Of a stretch of 64,000 nucleotides of DNA, positions 45,207-57,200 are shown one piece after another (the stretch's first letter is position 1; each line of letters opens with the position of its first letter). The position numbers and the translations under genes are program-made. The stretch covers positions 41,200,222 through 41,264,221 of the forward strand of contig JAKGHH010000002.1 of NCBI GenBank assembly GCA_022828595.1, read 5' to 3'. The DNA is from Nelumbo lutea (taxonomy: Eukaryota > Streptophyta > Magnoliopsida > Proteales > Nelumbonaceae). The notes under the pieces are model-generated. The model saw nothing but the letters and a program-made list of their open reading frames with translations. It made no database searches and was not told where the DNA came from.

Positions 45207-48200
45207 TCGTCTATCTAATTGTGGACCATCACCATGCTTCTTTTGTATTGTACTGCGCTATTCATTTTAATAAATTTTACAACTAAAAATAAAGAATATT
45301 TCTTTTGAGAATAAATAAAGATTGTATTTGTCAACTAAATCAGCACCCATGTACAACAAAAGCCTTTGATTAATTACAAAATAAAAATCCTCTGCCGGAA
45401 AACTTATCAAATGGCATTCCTTTAAATAAGGAATTTGAGGCCAGCCAAGATAACAACCACCTTTGACTTTCCCTTCAACTGCTATTTCATCACTTGCTTC
45501 TTCTCAAAAACTTAACTGTTTCTTTGACCCCAGATAGCCCCCCAAAACAGCTACCATCCCACATTACTTTGTCACCCCTGCCCAACCTATTAAGATGCCA
45601 TACCTCCAGAATTGCAACATATACTTGGGGAAGCAGGTTTGAACCCTAAAATTGTCTCACACTCTTTTCCAAATGGATGCAGCAAAATTACAATGTAGGA
45701 ACAGAAGATTTGCTGTTTCCAGACAACTATTTCATACATTGCATGCTGGATTATCCACTGCCACACTCCACTTCATAAGGTTTTCAGTTGTGACTTGTGA
45801 GGCATTTTTCCAATGCTGCCACCCACAGCAGGAATCTAATCTTTGAGGGAATTATCTTGCACCACACTTTAGAGAAAATATTTACCTGGAATGGTTGAGT
45901 ATTTATAATAGATATGCAATGTTTCTGTAGATTTTCTACTCCTGCAAATTTTACTGTTTGTCAATTTGGTTCTTATGGAGTCCTTCATTTTGGTAATAAG
46001 TTTATGATAATTTCTGTGGGCTTGTAATGCCACAAATCTTGATTTATCGTCACTTTTGCTTCCCCCGAGGCCTTTCATTCATATTCAACAGTTCGATTGA
46101 ATAAATTTTCAATCTCTTAAATGTTCCTTTTTCTCATTTTAATAGAGGAGTTGCTTTATTAGTGGAAGCTGCAGATATGGATGATCCAGATGCACAATAT
46201 GAACTGGGTTGTCGTCTAAGAGTTGAGGTTAGGCTCTTATACTTTGACTGATACTGTGACTTTTTATTGCTGCCTTTTCTACACAAAGAATGTGGTTTTT
46301 ACCAATTTAGAATTTCTTGAAATTTAGAGGAGACCCATTCTACTCTGTCCTTTAAATATGCTTTCATTGTTCAAGACCTTCTTGTGTCTTTTTTTGTCCT
46401 TGTGCTTTAAGAGATCTGAATATATCTCAACTTCTTATTGAAATTTATACTTGGTGACTCTTGATCAATTAATTATGGCTGATGTTTCCAGATATTACAG
46501 GTTTACTGAGGCATTTCATTTGCCTGAAAGCCTAAAAAACATAGCACTATAACATATGATTATTATTTTCTGTCATAATGATCCAATTTGTTTTCATTCG
46601 CTAAGGCTAATTTGCATGAACTATAAATTGAACTTAAAAGTAAATAGAAGTATAGAACTATAAAAATTTTGATGTCAAGATTTTCGTTTTTTCTCCACTA
46701 AATCTGTTGACATATTCATGAAGAACAGCTCTTAGTTGAGTATTGAAAATGCATGTGGAGACAATATCTACCTTTTTTTTTCCTCTGAAGAGGTAAAGTA
46801 TGGCATTTGTATTAGTGATGCTGCACCCAGGAAAGTGGCCCAAAAACTTACCAGAGGGAAAGTTCACTTTCCATGGGCCCTACACTTCCTTGCAAAAGAA
46901 TGTGGGGACTTACTGGCAAACGAACAGGCCTTATGTGTTTCCAAGGTCTTATTAGAATAGAGATGATGGGTGGAGAAGGGCTTGTTTTCTAGAGTCTATT
47001 GGAGTGCAAAGTTTAAAATGTTGGTCTTCCAAATATAGGAACCGTGTCAGAAATATTGTAAAAATTATAGACTTGGTGGAAACATTGCAAAATATACAAA
47101 AGTGTAGAATGGTATTTTATGAAATGATAAAGGAGGTGTAGGCACACCTTTTTAATTCATCATCTTGTTCCAAATCATTAAACAAAACTAAGAAACTAAG
47201 GTTATAGACAAAATAATATGCTGTGATGTTGTCCTGTAAACCTTAAGATTCACAACTACATGATAAAATTAGTTCAAGCATTTTTTTTTGACAAAAAGTA
47301 ACAAGAGTTTCATTAGATAAAGAGGTGGTACATGAGAAGATGTACAACAAACATGGAAAGCCCCAAAATCTTCTACACGGGGAGCAGCCTATCACTATAT
47401 AATACATCCAAAAAGCACCAAATTTGGCTAGGCCATCTGTAATGGCTCGAAGTGGTTATCTGTAATGGGATTTAGCTCCCTTGGAATCCCAGTCAAGTTT
47501 GCATTTAAGCACTTCAGAGAGTCCCTAGCTTCTGCCAGAAAATGGCTCAATCTCCATGGGCCACCCTCCTTGTCCCTTAGCCAGTTTATGGTATTTGCTG
47601 AGTTGCCTGCAATGGTTAAGCTCTGAAAACCCAGGTTTCTCACTATTCTAATTCCTGTAAGTCAAGCAAAAGTTTAACTCATAGAAAATGCAAATGATTC
47701 TAGTAGATCAACCAAATAATCTATTACACAAACAGAAGCCAATATTTAACTTTATACTCGAAATGAATATCGAGCTGGCTCGAAGTGGTTATCATGTACA
47801 TCAGGTGGATAATCGACATATTCCCCAGTGAACACTACTCTAGATATCTACAATATTTTCACCAAATTATATTATAATACTATCTATTGTACTCCACATA
47901 GTGCTGGTAGTGTTCACTGGGGAATATGTCGATTCTAGTAAAACTTCATGTCACTACCATGGAAATGGAAATACGTTGGAGAGTATGACCTCAATGAATC
48001 CAAAATTTTATCTCAAGGGCTGGAATTGGAAGTTTAAGAGATTTAAGTAATGTGATTGGTTGGCCCTTCATGTGTAAGAAAAGCCCTTTGAGAATTTCTT
48101 TCTAATTCTAAAAAAAATTGAATCAAGTGTTCCCTTGAATCATTCATTTAATAGTTAAAAGTCAGGAAAAATGAGTTTACCTCTCCCTAATTTCTTTGTG

Positions 48201-51200
48201 CTCTTTTTTATTAATGAAAATTCTCTTTTATTGACAAAAAGTAAAGAAAAATGAAAAATAAAAAAAATTAAAATTATATATTGGACATGTCCTGATAAAA
48301 TAAGTAAAGTAATTTTCTTTGCATGGGCCATTGCTTGGTAGAATGGTAAAACCTCTGGCTGGCAAGTGTGAGAGGATGTGTTCAAATCTGAGAGCATTTA
48401 CTTTGTGCAAAAGTGTCAAAGTTTAGGTCCATATCCAGTCTACCCCTCCCAAGACTTTGGCCGAGACTGGCCTTTGAAATATATGTTTTCTTTGAAATTG
48501 CATGTACAGTGATTTAAAAGGCATGCCTCAGGTGTGCCTAGGTGCATAAAGACGTGCATTTCAAGGTATGCACATATGCCTTGCCCCAACCTAGGAGCAG
48601 CCTCTTGGAAAAGGCATGCACCTTGAGCCTCAGCGCAGGCTTGCACCTTAGTTTACATAGTGGCTGGGCCTGGTTCTTTACTCCTGGACCCCAACCAAGC
48701 CCCATGAGGCAGGCCCAAACAGGTCCATAAGAGAGTCCTAAATTTTTGGCCTATATAGAACCCTCTTATCTGTTGTTTTCTCATCTTTGTTGGTACAAGG
48801 CATTCTTCATCAAACAACATTTAATTTCTAATCATAAAATATAATGAACTGCAACTAAAATCACAAAACTAATCTCTTTATATATAAGCCAAAAATTTAG
48901 GATCCCCGCATGGATTTGTTTGGGCTTGCCTCAAGAATCCTTTACAGAGGTGGAGGGATGATCTTAGAATTAGGAATACAAGTTATTTAACATCACATTA
49001 GCTACCTAAAGTATTGTAATTGGGAAACAAATAAACAGATTGAAAGTTTGACATGCTTGAATATGTTTTATATGTCATGTTTGATTTTATTTTTACATTT
49101 TTAACATCAACCTCTACTTTCAAAAGTTGGCCTTATCTATTGCTTCTGGAGTAAAATTGGCAGAAATTTTAATATTGCCTCTTTACCTTATAGATCATCA
49201 TAACTAACCATCACTTCACTGCAGGCTGAGGCTGATCGTTTGTATGCAATTATGCATGGGAATATTTAAATGACTCCAATAACCACATTGATTTTCTTTT
49301 GAATTTTGGGGTTTCGTTCAGATTTGCAGGGTAGGTAATAAGAAAAAGATTTAGAATAAATTATATATGTGAACTAAGGAAAGAGAAAAAAGAAAACATG
49401 GAAAAAGTAAAAGAATTAGGAGGTGCATACTCCTTACCCAAAAACTTAAGGATGTGAACGTTAGGCTAGACCTAAGGGATGAGATATTTCAGAAATATCT
49501 AAAGGGAAGTTCACACTCAAGTCCTTCACATTATCCTTTATAGGAGAATAAAGGATGGAAAATGGCTTATTCTGGTCGTATTTGGAGTAGACAAGTCCGT
49601 GTTGTTGAGGAATTCATGTGGTTATTTTTCTTGATAAGGTGCTTACCCTGGATAATCTGAATAATGGGGAATTGCAGTTCCATGACTATTGTCTCTCTTC
49701 AAATTTACTGAAGTGCGAGTGCACCATTTTTTTCTCGTTTGTTCTTGCACTTCCCTTTTTCTTTGTTGGCTCTTTCAGATCCCCCCTCCCCCTGGATTCT
49801 GTGATGTAGGAAGAGTCCTCTCTTGACTCTCTATTTAAGATGGTAGAAATAGTGCTGTTTGATGGTCCTTTTGACCAGACCCTTTATTTTCAACTGCTCA
49901 GTTGATTGAGATGCAGAATCGCAGATTGCAGAAAGCTTTGTTGTAGTTGGTCTAATGTTTTGGTGGAGGGGTTATATTGCATACCTACTTTTGGCTTTTA
50001 TAACAATAACATCATCATCATCAACAACAACAACAATAAAAGAAATAAGAAGATAGAAGTAGCAATGTAGCACAGAGGAAAATGGTAAAGAGGAGAAGAA
50101 GATTGGATTCAAAAATTTCTTGTCCTACCTGGAGATTTTCTTAGGTTTCATTCAATATTTCAGGGAAATTATTTGGAAAAATCAATTCTAAATTTAATCA
50201 TCCTTGATAATTCTTATATCATCCCATATCCAGTGTGACATCTAGATTTCTTTTCTAACATTTAATACATGGAAACATTACTTTGCTTTGCCATCATCAT
50301 CAATGTTTATCCATGAAGTTTTCTTCCCTTTGTGGCCTTGGTTACTAGGTCAGAAAAGTGTTTAACCAGTCTAGAACAAACACCATAAATCTGGTAGGCA
50401 GGATCGTGTTCCATCTTGTCATTGTATCAAGAATTGACAAGCCTTTTTTGATAGCAGAAAAAAACTTCATAATGGAAAAAAGGAAAATGAGTTGAGAATT
50501 GACACCCTTGATAGTTTAACATTCTTGTATGTTTTTTGGACTATAAGCCTAATGGTTTACATCTTCACAATAATGTTGTGTTTTTCTATGCTGTTCTTTT
50601 CCTTGCATAGATCAATCTCACATGGCTTTGAGCTTAGATTTCTTAATTTGGATTTGTTGATTCAAAAGTATGTAGTTTGCATGTTTGTTATGTTTAGATA
50701 ATTAGCATGTGTTCTATTTTTGGTTCCTAATTATGTTGGTGAATCAGATACCTTTTGTAATTATGACTGATGCCATTATGTTGTTCTTTGATCCTGTTTT
50801 GGGATTTTGGAGGATAGAATGAGAATGTTCAATCAGATCAACAGGCTTTCTATTATCTGGAGAAAGCTGTTGACCAGGTATATTTTCCATGCACTATATG
50901 TTTATGTTATTGATGGAGATTGCATTTCACATGCATAATATTTCGATCTTATTGTTCACTGGAGTTTGCTTTGTTCTAGTTGCATCCAGGTGCGTTGTAC
51001 CTTCTAGGTGCTGTATATTTGACAGGGGACTGTGTAAAGAAAGATATTGCTTCTGCATTGTGGTGTTTTCATAGAGCATCAGAGAAGGTAATAGTGGTTA
51101 TGCTAATGTTAATTGTTCTGCAGTTAAACAACTGAACTCAAACATAAAGCTTTATTATCATTACTATTACCATCACTATGACTAAATGTACAAACTAACT

Positions 51201-54200
51201 ACAACCTAAGCAAGTTGAAGATATTTCATTGAAATACAAGCAGTACGTAATTAACTGAATGCAATATTTCTTATAGGCCTTTTGGCATGACCATTTTTGT
51301 GGAAATTGATTGACTTATTAAGACACTTTATGTACTATAATATATATTATTGAACTGGAGGCATCTGATGGCAATTTTGTAGTGGAAGATAGAGAATTAC
51401 TTGAGGAGGCTTGAGCACAAATGACCATTATTTTGGTGGGCTACAAGAAGATAGCTTATCTTTCCACTTGAGTTACTAGATTTGCTTGCAGACTGAGGTT
51501 GTTAGAAAAAAAGTTTGATGCATGTTCAATTGACACTTTCAAGTGGAACAAGGCCATTTTGATGCATCTTCTGATTTTTTGCTCTCAAATTTGCTTTTCT
51601 TTTTTCTCTTTCTTAGAAAAAGGTTTGACACACTTGCTGGCAAGTGCACAATAAGTCTATATATCACATAGCATTGTATATTGAACTTGCTCTTTCTCAA
51701 AGTATTTAATGGTTCTTCTTTAGCATATCTTGAAGTCTTGAACTATATATCAACTTGGTCAACTGATCTTTATTACCACATATTGCATTCTTTTGGCTGG
51801 TAAGAAAAATAAATGTATTTCGATAAAAGGAAAAAGCACTACTCTGAGGTTCACAAGTAATTCAATAAGACAGATTTGGACATGAGATTGCCTGGGGAGA
51901 TGCTGGCAGGAGGTAATTCACACCGCCAACATATAGCCACTTGTGTTGTTCTTTACTTTTGTTAGTCTGTTCTTAAAATTCAGCAATTTAAACTTGATTT
52001 ATTTGGATGCTGGTCTCTTAATAAAATATGTTAAAGAATTAATTTAGGAATAAAGTCATTTGGATTAGTTCTCAAGTGGTGTGCATTATTATTGAAGCTA
52101 TATTAACTTTTTCTTCAATCTGTTTTCAGGGGCATGCTGGTGCGGCAATAGCATATGGATCACTGCTTTTACAAGGTAAGTAATTTCCAACTTGTGATCT
52201 ATCCACTTTATCAATTTTTTCTTATTTTCAATTTCTACAAGGTCATAAGCTCTCCTCAACATTTTCTCTTAATCAGGTTTTTCTTGGTGTCCGGCTTCCT
52301 TTTTAGCTATATATTGTAATCTGCTTCTTTGGGAGCTTATGAAAACCTTGTCTAATGATGATGTGGAGAAGTTCTCTAGATTGGTCATTCATCCTTTGTA
52401 ATGCCAGGGACAATAGGGGAAGAGATAAACAAGCATTTCAATTTGATAATATGGATTAAAAAAAGAGCCAAAAGTTCCTTTACAGATCTGCCCTTTTTCT
52501 TTATATAGGCTAATAACCAATAAGCTTGACCCCCTACAATCTGCTACAGTAACATGTGAATAGTGCTACTACAGGGTGAACCATGTGATCTCTGTTGCTG
52601 GCTTTCCTAGCCATTTCAACAAGACCCTCTGGTACCGATTTCCCCAATGGGATTGAACCTCCTTATCATCTAGGATGTCTTCAATAATTTCAAGTGGTTT
52701 CTTTGGCAGCTGCTCTAGTCCAGATACTACAACTTCATCTCCATCAAATCCTTCATAAGAAGACAAATGTGCTACATTAAAGATTGGACTAATTTGCAAG
52801 TGATCTAGTTGATCTATAACGTAGGCATTATTGCTGATCTTCTTCAGTATTTTGGATGGCCCAAACTTCTTCGAATTCAACTTGCTCTATTTTCCCCTTT
52901 GAAGTCTTTCTTTTCTCAGATACACCAATACTCTCCCTCTTAAAAACTCCTTTAAGCAATTATGAGAGTCAACAGCTTCTTTATAGAGCTCATTGGTCTA
53001 CTTTATGGATTCATGCACCTGCTTGTGAATCTTCTTTGTGTGTTCATCAAAAGCCTCGCCATCTTCACTCACCCGAGCCTCTTGCAGTAATGGAACAAGA
53101 TCCAAAACATGTGAATTGTGGTTTATACCCATAGGCAGCCTCAAGCGGTATCATCTTAATGGTACAATTAACTGAGTTATTATAAGCAAACTCAGCTTGG
53201 TGGAGGACCTGATCCCATATCTTCACATGTTATCCCACAATACTCCTTAGCATATTATCCAAACTTTTGTTAACAACCTCTGCTTGCCCATCAGTTTGGG
53301 GATGGCACATGCTGGACTATTTCAATTGGATTCCCAAATGCCTCCAAAGTGATCTCCAAAAGTGACGAACAAACTTCACATCATGGTCAGAAACTATACA
53401 CGTTGGCACCCCATGCAATTGCACACAACTAGGGGTAATCATTTTAGGTCGGCCCGGCCTGGCCCAGAAATTCTGGGCTTGGGCCTGGGTTTTGTGTTTA
53501 GGCCTGGCCCGGGCCTAATACTTCAAGCCTGGCCTGGGCCCAGTGCAGCCCCACATATATTTAAACATACACATTTTATGTATAATGTATATATATATAT
53601 ATGCACATGTGTTATATTATATTATATATTTTATATAAAAATATTATAATATGACATGTATAATTTATTTTATATATAATATATGAAGCAAATTTATATG
53701 CATGTCATATGCCATCTATTATAAAATATTATATGTGTAATATTTTATATAAAAGACATAGGCCTGGAATTAGGCCCAGCCCGGCCCAGGTCTGTGTAGG
53801 CTTAGGGTTGGGCTTATGTTTCAGGCCTGGAACCCCGGGCATGGGCCTTGGCTATAACCTTATCATAAGTGCATAGCCCAGCACAGCCTGGCCCATGATC
53901 ATTGAGTAGCATCGATTGTCTTAGAACATGGGATAAAGTGTGCCATCTTCAAAAATTGATCAACTACAACAAAAACCAAGTCATGCCTCCTTTCTGTCTT
54001 CGGCAATCCTAACACAAAGGCCATGCTTAGATGTAGCCATTGGTGATTCTGGCACTAGTAGCGGCATGTACAGACCTGTATTTTGTGGTTGTCTTTTAGC
54101 CAATTGACAAGCTCAACATCTCACTAATCTTTCCAAGTCTCGGTACATATGTGGCCAGAAATAGCGATCAGCCACCATAGCCATAGTCTTATCTCTATTG

Positions 54201-57200
54201 ACCTCCTAACCCTCCTCCATGCATCTCTTTTATGATTTATTCTCATAGTGACCCTATGGCAATACATAGTTGATTTTCCTTAAAATAAATAATCTTCAAC
54301 CATAACAAATGGGGAATCCTTCCTGCTGGTTGGGTCATCCAATTCCTTCAATATGCGGCTGAAAAAAGTATTATTGCTGTATTGTGTTATCAATTCTTCA
54401 AATCCAACTACTTGTGCCTTCAAACTTGACAACAGAACAGATCTTCAGCTCAAAGCATCAGCTACCACATTTGATTTACCTGACTTGTGCCTCAAAGAGA
54501 GAGAAATCTTGCAGATAAGAAACTCCACTTGGCATGTTTAGGAATGAGCTTCAACTTTGATATCTAAGGGCCTGATTATCAGAATACACCACAAACTCTT
54601 CTTCATGTTAATACAATGGTACTTTACCTCCTCTCTATCTCTCTCAAAAAAAAAACCACAAACTCTTGGTGTAATAGGTGCCACCAATGCTGTAAAGCTC
54701 TTACCAAGGCATAGAACTCCAAGTCATATGTAGAGTATCTTTTCTTACATTTTGATAACTTCTCACTAAAATAAGCTATTGATCTGCCCTCTTGGCTGAT
54801 CGTACCAATTCCTACGTGAGAAGCATCACATTCCACAACAAAGACTTTTTCAAAATCTAGTAATACGAGGACAGGAACTTCTAGTATTCTCTGCTTGAGT
54901 AATGGGGTTCTTAATGTTGCTGAGATTTCAAATAAATCTCCTATAGAAATAGACCAATCCATGGAAACTATGTATATCTCCAAGGGATTGTGGTTAGGCC
55001 ATTCAATAATAGCCTTCACCTTTTCAGGATCCGGTTGTAGCCCCTCATTGAAAGTGTTAAACCATATGCCCCAGAAATACTACTTTGTCACATAAGAATG
55101 AGAACTTCTCAAGATTAATAAAGAGCCTTTTTTTTGTGAAGAGTCTTCAACTTGGACAAAATTCTTGACCTCTACATCTGATCCAACATATCATCTAATC
55201 TGGGAATGGGAAACCAGTCTTCACAGTGATTTTGTTGATTGCGCGTTGTCCACACACATCCTCCATGAGGCCTTCTTTGGTGTAAGCAATGTTGGGATTG
55301 CACAAGGGCTTTTGCTTTTGTGAATCAACCCCTTTGCAATCAGGTCTTTCACTTTTCTCTTCACTTCAGGGTTCAGCCCTATGAGCAAGGTGGCATGCAA
55401 TAGGCAGGATGTTTTGGCAATGCTGCATCCAGTACTAAATCCATAGCATGTTGCACATTACATAATGGAGGTAGACCCGTTGATAACTCCCCTTTAACAA
55501 GCTCATCAAATTGTTTGTAGTAATGGCTGCACTTCCTTGGGGATTTTTATCAACTCTTCCAACTGATTTGCCATAGAAACTCCTACCAACCAGCATATAC
55601 ATCACACCTAACTTCTTTCATTCCTCCTCAAATTTACAGGCTGAAAGGTAACCTGCAACCTTGGTTTCCTGTAAGATTCTCCATTTTGTGATCATATAAC
55701 TAAGGTCTTCCCAAAAGTATATGACAAACATCCATAGGAGCCATTTATCAAAAAAAAAAAAAACATCCATAGGAGCCACATCACACCATGCTTCATCATC
55801 ATATTTATTGCCAAAAGTAAATCTTACTAGGCAACTTGAAGTAATGGGAAACTCCATATCTTTTTGAAACCAAGAGACCTTGTAAGGTTGTTGATGTTTC
55901 TCTGTAGTTTCTGCCACAAGTGACACGTATATGGAATATGCTTCAACAACACCAATCCTCCTCTTCTTCACTCTTGGGGGATGTTAGCACCCTTCTCACC
56001 ACCAAACTCTCACATTGGGAAGGAAATACAGCCACTCCTTCCTCTTCATCTTCAGAGTCATTATACACTGGCTTCACAAGCTTATTTTCTTCATTGTCTC
56101 TTTCAACAAGATTAACTCTTTGCTGCGTACATGCATAAGAGGTGTGTCCCCTTTCCCCACATGTAAAACAGTGTATTGAGGGCATGCTAACATCCTTGTA
56201 TGGTCCAGCACCTGCATGACCAATTGCTGGTCTGAAAACTTCTTTTCCTTTCTCACTTCTATCCATACCTTCATTAGAATAGTTCATCACACTATCCCTC
56301 TGTTTCAACTCATGGAAGCAGCGGTACATGTCCCTTTAATAATCAGCAGGCAGGAACTGTTTCCTCATCTTCCTCTTCATGTCTTCCCAAGATCTGATTA
56401 TTCAACAGTTGTCTCCCAATCCAAATAATCCTTAGCACTTGACAACCCATAAAATTCAGGCACTTCTACTTACTCCTCTCATATTTGAGTCCAAAGCACT
56501 TACCAGTCTTTCCTCTAAACTCCCATGACCTGGTTCACCTCTCCCTTGAAGATTATGAAAAAGGATTAATAGCCTCTGATAGTTGGATCCTTCATATTCC
56601 TCCTGGTCACATTCCGGACACTAGCAGGTTCATGGTTGCCCCCTGGTACCTCCATTTGGGCCTCCGCACGTCACTACTTTTGCAATGCTTGCACTTGACT
56701 GATGTAGGGAAAGTAGGGTGAGATAGATTTAGAGAGTGAAGATGGTCAAAACATGATAGTATGGATTGATAATAAGCCAAAATATACTTCACAAATATGC
56801 CCTTTTTCTTTATATAGGCTAATAAACAAGAATCTTGCCTTGCAAGTCGTATTAAAGAAACTTGCAGCCCAAGCCACAAACTAACAACAAAAGGCAACAA
56901 AACATTTAAGCTAATGAATTTGGAAAAAGACCCTCATAGAAAACAGAAATAACAAAAGACCCCTTAGCTATCTGCTACAGTAACCCGTAAAAAGTGCTAC
57001 TACATACTACGGCTGTGTTGTCCTTCATGCTCCTACACTTTTGCCTGGATGGCATCTTCCTTTTTAGCCACACCAAACAATTGCATGTCTAGGCTAAGAC
57101 CATCCATTATATGGGAAACTTTCTGGATTATCCATCTGGTCCTATGATTGATCATCTGATCAGCATCACTCATGTCAGTTGTATAATGCTTTATCGAACA

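Larger units (their letters stand above)
52569..56329 (-). pseudogene. Gypsy gag-pol remains
   Basis: Pieces in coding order on the minus strand: gag zinc knuckle [14 protein letters not shown] (CX2CX4HX4C, in the frame 56329-55943); a protease-region frame 55971-55618 with [11 protein letters not shown]-terminal part with RLDDMLDQM near 55190; RT C-terminal part with FLGHMV and [15 protein letters not shown]; RNase H frame 55019-54624 with [12 protein letters not shown] and YSEKLS-type text; an integrase stretch [15 protein letters not shown] near 53400; and the end frame 52880-52569 with [15 protein letters not shown]. Stops, deletions and insertions separate most pieces, so no functional polyprotein remains. 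Confidence 0.75.
52444..57004 (-). mobile_element. Ty3/gypsy LTR retrotransposon, degraded
   Basis: Two related LTRs bound it: 52444-52573 (3' LTR, internally deleted) and 56754-57004 (5' LTR). They share TGATA.TATGGATT starts, GCCCTTTTTCTTTATATAGG and GTGCTACTACA ends. On the minus strand the order is gag zinc knuckle (about 56170), protease-like region, reverse transcriptase fragments, RNase H (55019 downward), integrase and an integrase C-terminal segment (52880-52569). The RT palm with the catalytic Asp pair is missing between RLDDMLDQM and [15 protein letters not shown]. It lies antisense in the last intron of the Sel1-repeat gene and carries at least three later insertions. Flanking 5-mers do not match. 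Confidence 0.85.

Noticed and set aside
46736..46960. 74-codon frame in the Sel1-gene intron
   Set aside because: It looks like a transposon or gene relic, but I could not name a domain and the flanks give no splice-compatible exon.
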